Assembly (NCBI RefSeq): GCF_010501065.1
Contig: NZ_QVMM01000004.1
Coordinates: forward strand, 62,001 to 126,000
Source of the DNA: Dysgonomonas sp. 216
GTDB lineage: Bacteria > Bacteroidota > Bacteroidia > Bacteroidales > Dysgonomonadaceae
DNA: 64,000 nt
Direction: 5' to 3'
The notes below the pieces were generated by a model, which made no database searches, had not been told where the DNA came from, and saw only the letters and a list, made by a program, of their open reading frames with translations. This document shows, piece by piece, positions 27,422 to 36,875 of the stretch. The position numbers were made by a program, and so were the translations under genes. Within the stretch, counting starts at the first letter, position 1, and each line of letters begins with the position of its first letter.

Positions 27422-28543
27422 ATGAAATATATTGCATTTTTTATCGCCATCGTATTTTTTGTATCTTGTAATACCAATACCAACAAAGGGAGCATACAAG
27501 AATGCGCAGATGTATACCATATAGAATATGCAAAAGGATTCGATATTAAAAAATACGAGAATTACACCGAGGTTACAGTTAACGACCCTTGGGACTCGAC
27601 CAAAATACTACAAAAATACATACTTGTAGACAGAGACAATAGTGTGCCCGATAATCTGCCTGAAGGAACTCTGATACGTACTCCTCTGACTAGTGTTGCT
27701 GCATATTCGACCATACATTGCACCGTATTGAGCGAGCTAAACATGCTGAACATTGTAAAAGGTGTTTGCGAACCACATTTTGTTGACATCGACTATATAC
27801 AAAAAGGTGTAAAGAACGGTACGATTGAAGATTTGGGAATGGCCAGTAATCCCAATATCGAAAAAATAATCCTTGTCGATCCCGATGCTATTATGGCAAC
27901 CCCTATTCACGGCTTACCTTACGGAAGCATAGCCAAAACAAAAATTCCAATGATAGAAACCCCCGACTATATGGAATCTTCTCCATTAGGCCGGGCCGAA
28001 TGGATAAAATTTTATTCAGCCTTTATAGGAAAAGAACAACTAGCAGATTCTATTTTTAAACAAACCGTTGAACGCTACAACACTATTAAAGATAAAATGG
28101 CTAGTATAAATTACCGCCCCACTGTTTTTTCCGATCATAGATATGGAAATGTTTGGTACACAGCAGGAGGTAAAAGTTATATGGGTAATATGCTGAAAGA
28201 TGCTGGAGCCAATTACATTTGGAGTGATAATGAAAATACAGGATCGCTCCCATTATCGTTCGAAGAGGTTTTGGATAAAGCCGGAGAAGCTCAGTTTTGG
28301 CTGATAAAATATAACCAACCCAACAATTTGAGCTACAAACAACTCGAAGAAGAATACAAACCATACTCGAACTTTGCAGCATTCAAAAATAAGAATATAT
28401 ATGGATGTAATACAGGATATGCAACTTACTATGAAGACTTGCCTATCCACCCCGACTATGTATTGGAAGAGTTAGCCCATATATTCCACCCTGAAATTTT
28501 CCCCGATTACAGGCCTAAGTATTACAATAAATTAGAAGATTAA
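27422..28543 (+). CDS. btuF: Periplasmic cobalamin-binding lipoprotein, BtuF-like
   Basis: 373 residues. Lipobox FVSC (Cys16) follows a short signal peptide; the next residues NTNTNKG lack the acidic surface signal, so it probably stays in the periplasm on the inner membrane. The class III substrate-binding fold is indicated by VAAYSTIHCTVLSELNML, the bridging-helix segment and IPMIETPDYMESSPLGRAEWIKFYSAFIG. It delivers corrinoid to the BtuCD transporter. The related iron-siderophore binding proteins share this fold; the operon decides for B12. Confidence 0.88.
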   Translation: MKYIAFFIAIVFFVSCNTNTNKGSIQECADVYHIEYAKGFDIKKYENYTEVTVNDPWDSTKILQKYILVDRDNSVPDNLPEGTLIRTPLTSVAAYSTIHCTVLSELNMLNIVKGVCEPHFVDIDYIQKGVKNGTIEDLGMASNPNIEKIILVDPDAIMATPIHGLPYGSIAKTKIPMIETPDYMESSPLGRAEWIKFYSAFIGKEQLADSIFKQTVERYNTIKDKMASINYRPTVFSDHRYGNVWYTAGGKSYMGNMLKDAGANYIWSDNENTGSLPLSFEEVLDKAGEAQFWLIKYNQPNNLSYKQLEEEYKPYSNFAAFKNKNIYGCNTGYATYYEDLPIHPDYVLEELAHIFHPEIFPDYRPKYYNKLED

Positions 28544-28552
28544 GCCCGAATT

Positions 28553-29596
28553 GTGATAGCTAGAACCAAACATATCAGCATACTTTTTATACTCCTTGGT
28601 TTGGGGATTATATTGTTGTTTTTCGCCAATCTATTTTGGGGAGCTGTATCGATACCGGTCGAAGCTATTATAAATATACTTATAGGTAACGAGCCCGAAA
28701 AAAGAGCATGGGGGCATATTATTCTGGAATCCCGATTACCACAAGCCATTACCGCATTATTTGCCGGAAGTGGCATTGCCGTATCGGGGCTATTATTACA
28801 AACCGCATTTCGTAACCCTTTAGCCGATGCCGGAATTTTAGGCATCAGTGCCGGAGCGAGTTTAGGTGTAGCACTAATAATTCTTCTGTTTGGCGGAGCT
28901 ATTGGAGGTGTTGCCAATTTCAATTTTTCATCCTCTATGACGGTCGTTATCGGTGCATTTGTAGGAGCAGCATTTATTCTGGCTATTATTATGGGATTTG
29001 CATCCATTATTAAAAACAACGTAATGTTGCTCATCGTCGGGATAATGGTGGGTTACCTTACATCATCAGTAATATCGTTACTTAAATATTGGAGTACCAG
29101 CGAAAAACTCTTTTCGTACATGGTATGGGGAATGGGCGATTTCTCAGGGGTTCCCATCTCACAGCTATTATTCTTCTGCATTGTTGTTGTCATAGGGTTA
29201 TTTATTGCCGTTTTACTAATGAAACCGCTTAATGCAATGCTTTTAGGCGATCGTTATGCTGCAAATCTGGGAGTAAACATAAAATATACCCGTATTCTTT
29301 TACTTTTTTGCGCAGGACTACTTACAGCCATTACAACGGCATATTGTGGCCCTATATCATTTATCGGTTTGGCAGTTCCACATATAGCACGTTTAATGCT
29401 TGGCACATCCGATCATAAACTATTGCTTCCGTCAACAATACTTGTTGGTGCTGCAATGGCCCTATTATGCAACATGATAAGTATACTGCCTATTTTTTCG
29501 GGCGTTATACCACTTAATGCCATCACTCCTATTTTCGGAGCTCCGGTTATTATATATGTTATTGTAAACCAAAAACGAATACAATATTTTAAATAA
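28553..29596 (+). CDS. btuC: Cobalamin ABC transporter permease, BtuC-like (FecCD family)
   Basis: 347 residues with about ten hydrophobic segments. Family blocks: ESRLPQAITALFAGSGIAVSG, GLLLQTAFRNPLADAGILGISAGASLG, and GPISFIGLAVPHIARL near 260. It forms the dimeric channel of the corrinoid importer in the inner membrane. The start is GTG at 28553, 9 bp after the btuF stop; no better ATG is available. The protein ends about 130 bp ahead of btuD, in contrast to the tight spacing of its other neighbour. Confidence 0.92.
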   Translation: MIARTKHISILFILLGLGIILLFFANLFWGAVSIPVEAIINILIGNEPEKRAWGHIILESRLPQAITALFAGSGIAVSGLLLQTAFRNPLADAGILGISAGASLGVALIILLFGGAIGGVANFNFSSSMTVVIGAFVGAAFILAIIMGFASIIKNNVMLLIVGIMVGYLTSSVISLLKYWSTSEKLFSYMVWGMGDFSGVPISQLLFFCIVVVIGLFIAVLLMKPLNAMLLGDRYAANLGVNIKYTRILLLFCAGLLTAITTAYCGPISFIGLAVPHIARLMLGTSDHKLLLPSTILVGAAMALLCNMISILPIFSGVIPLNAITPIFGAPVIIYVIVNQKRIQYFK

Positions 29597-29626
29597 CCAA
29601 TATTTTTTTACCATTATAGGTTATAG

Positions 29627-29728
29627 ATAAATAATAACGAAAATAACGACATTACTCTATATGTATCTAAAGATTTCGATCATAACCAAGCTTTAACAAG
29701 AGAAGAACTTATAAAACCAACCGAATGA
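29627..29728 (+). pseudogene. Short coding-like frame without start, overlapping the btuD start
   Basis: After a TAG at 29624, 33 codons run open to TGA at 29726-29728, which overlaps the btuD ATG as ATGA. The translation (ending DFDHNQALTREELIKPTE) is hydrophilic and looks protein-like, but the frame has no ATG, GTG or TTG near its beginning. It may be the 3' remnant of a gene once between btuC and btuD, or chance. Confidence 0.3.
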
Positions 29729-30726
29729 AAATAGCATCCATATCAGCAAACAATCTAAGCATTGGTTACCATCATAATAAAAACAATGAAGAGAATGGAC
29801 TATATCACAACCTTTCTCTGAAATTGTATGAAGGAGAGCTTACTTGTTTGTTAGGCCTAAATGGTGCTGGTAAATCGACCCTGCTGCGCACGCTTTCGGG
29901 TATGCAACCTTCGTTGGATGGAGAGGTATTATTGTATGGCAAAAACATCAATAATTATAAAGAAGACGAACTGTCTAAAATACTCGGGCTGGTTCTTACC
30001 GACAAGACATCGGTAGGCGGACTTACAGTAAAGCAACTTGTGGGGCTGGGGCGTTATCCGTATACAGGTTTCTTTGGCAGGCTCACAAAAACAGATTATG
30101 AGGTTATAGATAATGCCATGGAAGACGTTGGCATATCGCATAAAAGCAATGCATACATGGCCGAATTATCGGATGGTGAACGTCAAAAAGCAATGATAGC
30201 TAAATCGCTGGCTCAAGAATGTCCTATTGTATTTTTAGATGAACCGACAGCATTTCTTGATGTTGCCAGCCGAATTGAGATAATGAATCTGCTGCATAAC
30301 TTAGCCGCAAGTGCAAAAAAAACGATACTACTCTCTACTCACGACATGGATTTAGCATTTCTTTTAGCCGACAGGCTTTGGTTGCTTTCGCGAATAAAAG
30401 GGATGAAATGCGGAGTAACCGAAGATCTGATATTAGACAATACGGTTAAAGAGTTTTTTGACCGAGAAGGCATATCCTTCGACAAAAAAACCGGAAACTT
30501 CCTCCCAATACAGAACCCCGAACGCACAATACAACTAAATGTTGATGAAAACCTGCGTCATTGGGTCGAAAATTTTCTACGTCGTAAAAATATTGGTATC
30601 GAACCAAATATATCTACCTCTAATTTGCCTCTGATAGACGTAAAAGGTTATAACAATATAGAGTTCATAAATAACTCTAAGACTGAAAAATTCAAATCGT
30701 TCGAAGAATTACTCTCTGTCTTATAA
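29725..30726 (+). CDS. btuD: Cobalamin ABC transporter ATP-binding protein, BtuD-like
   Basis: 333 residues. Walker A GLNGAGKST (44-52), signature LSDGERQK, Walker B IVFLDEPTAFLD and the His switch LLSTHDMD. It powers BtuC. At 333 residues it is about 75-80 longer than E. coli BtuD; the extra part is C-terminal (after about 255, including RHWVENFLRRKNIGIEP and FKSFEELLSVL) and may regulate the ATPase, as extensions in related Bacteroidetes transporters might. It converges with tldD, 21 bp away. Confidence 0.9.
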   Translation: MKIASISANNLSIGYHHNKNNEENGLYHNLSLKLYEGELTCLLGLNGAGKSTLLRTLSGMQPSLDGEVLLYGKNINNYKEDELSKILGLVLTDKTSVGGLTVKQLVGLGRYPYTGFFGRLTKTDYEVIDNAMEDVGISHKSNAYMAELSDGERQKAMIAKSLAQECPIVFLDEPTAFLDVASRIEIMNLLHNLAASAKKTILLSTHDMDLAFLLADRLWLLSRIKGMKCGVTEDLILDNTVKEFFDREGISFDKKTGNFLPIQNPERTIQLNVDENLRHWVENFLRRKNIGIEPNISTSNLPLIDVKGYNNIEFINNSKTEKFKSFEELLSVL

Positions 30727-30747
30727 CGTCCCTTGATTGATAAGCAG

Positions 30748-32184
30748 CTAAACACCTCCTACGGTAAGGCTTTTCACTAAAACCGAAGGTAATCCCTGAC
30801 CAACAGGTACACCTTGCCCATCTTTACCACAAGTCCAAGCACCTTCATCTATTTTCAGGTTATTACCAACCATTGTTATATCGGAAAGAGCCTTTGGTCC
30901 GTTACCTATTATATTAATATCTTTTATTGGCCGCGTTAGTTTTCCATCTTCGATAAGATAGCCCGATTTTACAAAGAATGTAAAATCTCCGGCACCTATT
31001 TGTACCTGCCCATTAGTAAAGTTATCGACAAAGACTCCCTTCTTTACGCTCTTTATAATATCCTCTTCCGACATTTCGCCGCTTTCCATATAGGTAACGC
31101 GCATACGTGGTAACGGTGGATAACGGAACGATTGCCTGCGCCCGTTTCCGGTAGGCGATGCGCCATAATACTTAGCACTAATACGATCGTGTAAATAGCT
31201 ATCAAGAATACCATCTTTTACGATGTGTGTCTTTTGTGTAACAATGCCCTCATCATCAAAATTAATGCTGCCCCGTGCATTTTCCAAAGTACCGTCATCT
31301 ACAACATTTATCGATGGATGGCAAACTTGCTTACCCAGTTTATCTGAGAAAATAGAAACATTCTTTCTGTTAAAGTCAGCCTCAAACGCATGCCCTATTG
31401 CTTCGTGCAATAATATGCCTGAACCACCTGCTCCCATTACCACAGGCATTTCGCCGCCTTTAGGTTGTACTGCCTCAAACATTAACGATGTTTGAGATAC
31501 AGCTTCGCGGGCAAGTATGTCAATCAGGTCGTCGTTCAAAAATTCAAAGCCTTTCCGATATGCCCTTGATGAACTTCCACTTTCAATCCGTCCATTAGCT
31601 TCCATCGCACACGATGCAAACATTACGCACATAGGACGATAATCGTGACAAAGCGTACCTTCCGAGTTAAAGAACAGCACATATAATGTAGCATCATTCA
31701 GGCTTATATTTACTTTAGCAACACGGTTATCAAGCTCAAAAATCCGGTCATTAAGCTTCTGAACAAAGCCCTTCTTATCGGCAACAGATACATCGAGCCA
31801 TGGCTTTTTTATCGGGTACAGATTATTAAACCCTGTTTCGTTAACACTAACCGTTCGGGATCGATTTTGTCCGTCAGCTATACTCGACGCTGTTCGGGCA
31901 GCCCGAAGCATCTCGTCCAGATTAGTATTCTCTACGTAAGCATACCCTGTCTGGTCGCCGGTAACCACTCTGATACCTACACCATAATCAATATTCGAGG
32001 AAGCTCTGTTTACCTCTCCATCGTGCAACGATATATTATTGTAGAAAGTGTGCTCAAAAAACAAATCGGCATAATCGCCTCCTTTTTTCAGGGCCTCGTA
32101 TATAACTGCCTGAAGATCGCTTTTTGTTACACCAAAACGGGATAGTATGCTGTTAAATCCGATATCTTTTGTGTTGTACTCCAT
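30748..32184 (-). CDS. tldD: TldD family metalloprotease
   Basis: 478 residues. The zinc-binding motif HEAIGHAFEAD (HEXXXH) lies near 260, followed by the typical glycine-rich second half (GMSEEDIIKSVKKGVFV-like block and the closing GQGVPVGQGLPSV). TldD works with TldE/PmbA as a cytoplasmic heterodimeric peptidase that degrades unfolded peptides and processes some modified peptides. No tldE lies beside it here. A -7 box TACTTTTG is at 32211-32204, 20 bp upstream of the ATG. Confidence 0.93.
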   Translation of the reverse strand: MEYNTKDIGFNSILSRFGVTKSDLQAVIYEALKKGGDYADLFFEHTFYNNISLHDGEVNRASSNIDYGVGIRVVTGDQTGYAYVENTNLDEMLRAARTASSIADGQNRSRTVSVNETGFNNLYPIKKPWLDVSVADKKGFVQKLNDRIFELDNRVAKVNISLNDATLYVLFFNSEGTLCHDYRPMCVMFASCAMEANGRIESGSSSRAYRKGFEFLNDDLIDILAREAVSQTSLMFEAVQPKGGEMPVVMGAGGSGILLHEAIGHAFEADFNRKNVSIFSDKLGKQVCHPSINVVDDGTLENARGSINFDDEGIVTQKTHIVKDGILDSYLHDRISAKYYGASPTGNGRRQSFRYPPLPRMRVTYMESGEMSEEDIIKSVKKGVFVDNFTNGQVQIGAGDFTFFVKSGYLIEDGKLTRPIKDINIIGNGPKALSDITMVGNNLKIDEGAWTCGKDGQGVPVGQGLPSVLVKSLTVGGV

Positions 32185-32838
32185 TTTTATTTTATATTAT
32201 ACACAAAAGTACGAATTTATTGTTAGTTTTATAGAGAAGACCGGGTTTTCAGAAAAAGGCTCATGTGTTATAAAGAAATGTGTTTTTCATGATAGCCAGA
32301 CTTAAGGTCGTGAAGTAAAGAAGGAGTATAATTTTTTGTACCAAACTCTATTAGTCAAGAAGAAGCTTTGTTCGGTACGCTGTTATAGCAGTAGAGGTAA
32401 TCTTTACTAACTTAACCCGGTTCATTCCCTATAATTTCACCATAATATTAGATATATTATATTGTTCATTTTCTGAATGCAAGCTAGCCAAAATAAGCTT
32501 ATCTCAAAAAGAAATTAGTAGCTAATAGAGATTATTTTTGCTCTAACAATAAATGGATTATGTTTCTTTATTTTAAATAATTTTCATTTTCCGCAAATAC
32601 CATGTGAGAAGCTTTTTTTTGTTTCACTTTTCGAAAAAAAAAGGCAATTATGAGCCTATATGAAGAATTCAGAGAGCTATTGATTGTCTTCGCAAAGTAT
32701 AGATAAAATCAAAAGAAAAACCGATATCGGGTATCAACCAAATATCGGCTTTATATTAGATAAGAGATTAATCCGGACTGGCAGCTATCTGTAAAAAGCC
32801 TCGGATAAATTACTTCTTGATAGATATTTTATATAATA
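32185..32838. other. 654-bp gap between tldD and dusB
   Basis: Holds the tldD -7 box at one end and the dusB terminator (32721-32748) at the other. Between them is AT-rich sequence without similarity I recognise. One tiny plus-strand ORF (32650-32706, 18 codons, MSLYEEFRELLIVFAKYR) follows AAAAGG and has a distant -7-like TATTTTTG at 32533-32540; whether it is used is unknown. Confidence 0.4.
32717..32752 (-). terminator. Terminator of the M23-dusB operon
   Basis: ATATCGG and CCGATAT form a 7-bp stem (extended to AGCCGATAT..ATATCGGTT on the minus strand), followed by TTTTTCTTTT in that direction. Confidence 0.7.
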
Positions 32839-33831
32839 TTACTTTATTTCGAAATTATTGGGGATAGAATCCATAATATCAAAAAGTTCATCTTTTGTAT
32901 TGGCACGTAGCATAGCTATGCGCGTTTTCTTAAAATCGGGGATACCCTTAAACAAGCAACTTGCTGCTAAATGCCTGCGGCTATGTATAATACCACCTCT
33001 CTCTCCACTTCTTTCCACATTTCCTTCTATATATTCTTTCAATATATCCATATACCAAACAAAGGGCTTCTTAGGTAGCATATTACCTGTTTGCAGATAA
33101 TATTTTACTTCTTCAAATATCCACGGAGAACCAATACTCCCCCTCCCTATCATTATAGCATCTACTCCTGTTTCATCAAATCGTTGTTTGCAAATTTCAG
33201 GAGTCGTAACATCTCCGTTACCTATAATGGGAATATGCATTCGCGGATTCTTCTTCACATCTGCAATAAGCGACCAATCGGCCTCTCCCGTATACATCTG
33301 GCTGCGGGTTCGTCCATGTATGGTTAATGCTTTAATTCCTGTGTCTTGTAATCGTTCGGCCAACTCTACTATAATTTTCGATTCGTGATCCCAACCTAAA
33401 CGAGTTTTTACCGTAACAGGAATTTTTACGGCCTTTACAACTTCCCGTGTTATTTCGAGCATCAGTTCGGGAGTTCGTAACATCCCCGACCCGGCACCTT
33501 TTCCCGCAACCTTTTTTACTGGGCATCCAAAATTAATATCCAGTATATCAGGATTCGATTCTTCACAAATGCGGGCAGCCTCAACCATCGAATCTACATC
33601 CCTACCATATATCTGAATAGCTACAGGACGCTCCTCTTCACTTATCTTTAGCTTTTCTTTCGTCTTGTTCACATGCCGGATAAGTGCATCGCTCGATACA
33701 AATTCGGTGTAAACCATGTCTACTCCAAATCGTTTACAAAGCAGTCGGAAGCCTATATCTGTAACATCTTCCATTGGTGCAAGAAACACCGGTTTGTCAG
33801 GAAATTCTATATCGCCAATTTTCAAACTCAT
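32839..33831 (-). CDS. dusB: tRNA-dihydrouridine synthase, DusB type
   Basis: 330 residues. FMN-binding TIM barrel starting FLAPMEDVTDIGFR, catalytic Cys103 in INFGCPVKKVAGKGAGSGML, and the phosphate-binding GNGDV and IMIGRGSIG blocks. It reduces uridines in the tRNA D-loop with NADPH. The ATG lies 2 bp after the stop of the M23 gene, so it is the second gene of that operon. Confidence 0.95.
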   Translation of the reverse strand: MSLKIGDIEFPDKPVFLAPMEDVTDIGFRLLCKRFGVDMVYTEFVSSDALIRHVNKTKEKLKISEEERPVAIQIYGRDVDSMVEAARICEESNPDILDINFGCPVKKVAGKGAGSGMLRTPELMLEITREVVKAVKIPVTVKTRLGWDHESKIIVELAERLQDTGIKALTIHGRTRSQMYTGEADWSLIADVKKNPRMHIPIIGNGDVTTPEICKQRFDETGVDAIMIGRGSIGSPWIFEEVKYYLQTGNMLPKKPFVWYMDILKEYIEGNVERSGERGGIIHSRRHLAASCLFKGIPDFKKTRIAMLRANTKDELFDIMDSIPNNFEIK

Positions 33832-33833
33832 TC

Positions 33834-35522
33834 TTAATAATAAAAAGATGTTGTATATTCAGTTGTGTTTCCGCCTGCATCGGTTGCAGTAAAGTTTAAG
33901 ACATGTGTACGTCCCTTCTCCAATCGTTTCGGATCGAACTGATAAGTGTACACTGGCGATTTCACATCGTTTTCGAATAAAGCAAATTGCCCGTCTATAG
34001 TTCCTCTTATCAATTTCACGCCACTTTTATTATCTGTCACTTTCAATTTTATAGCCTTATTTTTTATCCATTGCTGCTCATTAACAGGCAGAACAACAGG
34101 TGGTACATTATCATACGACACAGCATATACACCACCCATCTCGCGAATTGTTGTTGTCATATATCCATCATCGTATGCACCGCCAACCCAACTATCCTTT
34201 CCATTCTTTATAGACACAATTCCATACTGATCTTTATTAATCAACGTATCCGATGTCAGTTTTAACGTCATTTCAGCCTTATCGTGTATAGGAACAGGTA
34301 CATCATTTACCGTAAAAATATCAGAATAATATGCCTGCGATTTGGAACTTACTAAATTAAAGATGCAATTATCGTACAAATTACCTTTAGGTATAACGAG
34401 CGAAAAATTATCATTCAAATAATAATTATCCTTATCCCAAACCATATACAGAAGCCCCTTTCGCATCGACGGAATATTTTGTTGCTTACCTGTTATATTA
34501 AAACTATACGAAGACATATTACCATGCAGGTCAACAAGTTCATACCTTAATTTATAAACCTTCTCCTCATCAATCGTTATGTATCCGTTATTCTGCATAT
34601 TCTTATAAAAAGGTAAAGTATTGCCCGGCTCTATAAACGAACGCATGAAGAATGATTTATTTATGCGCCAGTCATAAAAATCGATAAAAGAATTTATCAT
34701 TCGAGTTTGCTCAAAGCTATATTCGTTTATTTCCGATTCGTAAACCAATGTTTCATCAACAAAAAGACGGATTGTTCGTACACCATATGTATTACTGGTT
34801 CCATCCATTCTGTCGTATGCCTTTACTCCTACTCCTATAGTACCCCAAGCTGTGATTGCTGTTTTCAACGCCGAATATTGTCCGCTTTTAAGTTTAGTAA
34901 CTGTTTGCCTCAGCGGTTGGCGACTATTATTTACAACACCTTCGCCCTCTACCGGATATACGGCAATACCTCTTACATCGGGCGGCAGATTGTCTTTTAC
35001 ACTATTTTTTACAAAAGCTAAAGGATTTAAAGGATTCTCGGTTATAGCATCTCTGACATCGAAATGTAAATGAGGGCCACCCGACGAACCTGTATTTCCA
35101 CTATATGCTATCAATTCTCCCTTTTTCACAGGGAAACGCTCTGGTTCGGGAAAAAGATTCACTCTAAAGCTCTCTTCTTCGTATTGCTTTTCCTTTATAT
35201 AAGCTGCTATTTTGGGAGTAAAACTTTTCAGATGCCCATATACTGTTACGTGCCCTGTTTCGGGATGAGTTACATATAGTGCAAGCCCAAAACCCGAACT
35301 CGACACAAGTATGCGGGAAACATACCCATCGGCAAAACTGTATATAGGTTTATTTATAACACCCTGAGTTTTAATATCGATACCCGAGTGAAAATGATTA
35401 TTTCGTAATTCGGCAAAACTTCCGCTCAAATATACCGGTATTTTTACAGGAACTTCGTATTGCTGGGCACTCCCATGTATACCTATTAATATTGTATATA
35501 TTGTTATTAATAATTTCTTCAT
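33834..35522 (-). CDS. M23 family peptidoglycan endopeptidase, secreted
   Basis: 562 residues. Signal peptide (about 1-19), then a LytM domain right at the N-terminus: HSGIDIK (His45, Asp49) and GGPHLHFDVRD (His151, His153) carry the zinc ligands and catalytic His. All four are present, so the enzyme should be active, cutting peptide cross-links in the periplasm. The long C-terminal part is beta-rich and of unknown role. First gene of the dusB operon, with a strong promoter. Confidence 0.9.
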   Translation of the reverse strand: MKKLLITIYTILIGIHGSAQQYEVPVKIPVYLSGSFAELRNNHFHSGIDIKTQGVINKPIYSFADGYVSRILVSSSGFGLALYVTHPETGHVTVYGHLKSFTPKIAAYIKEKQYEEESFRVNLFPEPERFPVKKGELIAYSGNTGSSGGPHLHFDVRDAITENPLNPLAFVKNSVKDNLPPDVRGIAVYPVEGEGVVNNSRQPLRQTVTKLKSGQYSALKTAITAWGTIGVGVKAYDRMDGTSNTYGVRTIRLFVDETLVYESEINEYSFEQTRMINSFIDFYDWRINKSFFMRSFIEPGNTLPFYKNMQNNGYITIDEEKVYKLRYELVDLHGNMSSYSFNITGKQQNIPSMRKGLLYMVWDKDNYYLNDNFSLVIPKGNLYDNCIFNLVSSKSQAYYSDIFTVNDVPVPIHDKAEMTLKLTSDTLINKDQYGIVSIKNGKDSWVGGAYDDGYMTTTIREMGGVYAVSYDNVPPVVLPVNEQQWIKNKAIKLKVTDNKSGVKLIRGTIDGQFALFENDVKSPVYTYQFDPKRLEKGRTHVLNFTATDAGGNTTEYTTSFYY

Positions 35523-35546
35523 AATTCAATTTTATTCTTCGGCTTG

Positions 35547-35579
35547 CAAAGGTATGAATATATTTTCAGCCATACCAAA
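35547..35579 (-). promoter_or_regulatory. Promoter of the M23-dusB operon
   Basis: TTTG (35579-35576), 21 bp, TACCTTTG (35554-35547): exact consensus on the minus strand, about 25 bp upstream of the M23 ATG. Confidence 0.8.
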
Positions 35580-35619
35580 GTATTAAATCTTGTTAGGAAT
35601 GAATGGCTATTTTTTATAA

Positions 35620-35915
35620 TCAATTCTACACAAATAGAATTAGCACCCCATTATAACATTCTACATATTGCATTAATAACAAAACCTGACATTCCTTACA
35701 GTTTTATTGTTTTTTCGACCCTCTATATATCTACCCTATGGGGAGGCTTTTTCGCAAAGCATGTCTATGAAAGCGGCCTTAGCTTCGTTGTTCTATTATA
35801 TAATTTAAAAGAATACTTACACGTTTATTAATTCTACCAACATAGAATTACATATCATTCACAATATATCAAAAGGTTTATAAACTATAAAACCTGACAC
35901 ACCTGACAATATTTT
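35620..35915. repeat. Dispersed intergenic repeat element, copy B
   Basis: Same order as copy A. Half 1: AATTCTA-CACAAA-TAGAATT (35622-35641), then CCTGACATTCCTTAC (35685-35699). Half 2: AATTCTA-CCAACA-TAGAATT (35830-35849), then CCTGACACACCTGAC (35893-35907). Hairpin-to-CCTGAC distance is 63 bp in both halves; half-units are 208 bp apart (225 in A). Between them TTTTATTGTTTT, TATATATC and a hairpin with a GGGGAGG 3' arm are shared with A. It lies in a divergent gap, so it is not just a terminator. Confidence 0.7.
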
Positions 35916-36153
35916 TCCTTTTCTGAAAACTTATATTAATACTTATCCTATATTAATAAACAGCACTCTATGTATAGATAAAATATACCGAACCTCATCG
36001 AAATCGTAGTTTTGCATTTCCTTATTCAAATCCATCCTAAAAAAATAGTAAATACCTGAAATTTGTATATTTTTGTATCTACAGAAAAAGTACTTATAAC
36101 AGCCTAAAAACGTGTATAAAAAGTATTGATATAAAATCAAAAATAATCACCTC

Positions 36154-36864
36154 ATGAAAAAGCTAATGTTACTTTTTGCCGCACTTATATTAGTTGCGGG
36201 TATTTCTGCGCAAAATTTGCAATTACACTTTGATGGACGTCATGGACTACACAGCGATGTAGCTCCACGCAATTACATTACAGCAACATTCGAAATGTTT
36301 AAGCCTGACAAATGGGGGTCGACATTCATGTTTGTCGATCTGGATTTTAATCAAAGCCGGGGAAATATCGGGACAATGTACCTCGAGATAGCCCGCGATA
36401 TAAAGGTTGGAAAAAGCCCGATAATGGCTCATCTCGAATTTAACGGAGGTATAGGTAAAGCCGAAGATTTCGGTTTTTCCATTCCAAATGCTTATCTGGT
36501 AGGACCATCGTACAACCGAAACTTCGGATCGGTTAATATCGGGACATACCTTGTGTACAAATACAATGCATTCGAAAAAGTAAGTAACGATGTGCAATGG
36601 ACTGTAACATGGGGAACAAATCTGCTGAACAATAAAATTACGCTGTCGGGATTCCTCGACTTGTGGACAGAAAATAAAAACAAGACACACAACAATGGCG
36701 ACAGTGGTAAAAAAGTAATATTACTTACCGAACCTCAGTTCTGGTACAATGTTACACCTAATCTGTCTTTCGGCTCCGAAATAGAGATCAGTAACAATTT
36801 CTATACCAACTACAATAATAACGTATATGTGTGCCCCACATTAGCAGCAAAATGGAACTTTTAA
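36154..36864 (+). CDS. DUF5020 family outer-membrane protein (Tsx-like)
   Basis: 236 residues: signal peptide 1-19 (ISAQ), then amphipathic beta strands ending in a terminal Phe (CPTLAAKWNF), typical of a small outer-membrane barrel. It resembles the DUF5020 family, related to nucleoside channel Tsx (recall). The next gene, 11 bp downstream, is a purine permease, which supports a purine or nucleoside channel. A -7 box TATTTTTG at 36068-36075 lies about 80 bp upstream. Confidence 0.8.
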   Translation: MKKLMLLFAALILVAGISAQNLQLHFDGRHGLHSDVAPRNYITATFEMFKPDKWGSTFMFVDLDFNQSRGNIGTMYLEIARDIKVGKSPIMAHLEFNGGIGKAEDFGFSIPNAYLVGPSYNRNFGSVNIGTYLVYKYNAFEKVSNDVQWTVTWGTNLLNNKITLSGFLDLWTENKNKTHNNGDSGKKVILLTEPQFWYNVTPNLSFGSEIEISNNFYTNYNNNVYVCPTLAAKWNF

Positions 36865-36875
36865 TTCTATAAATT

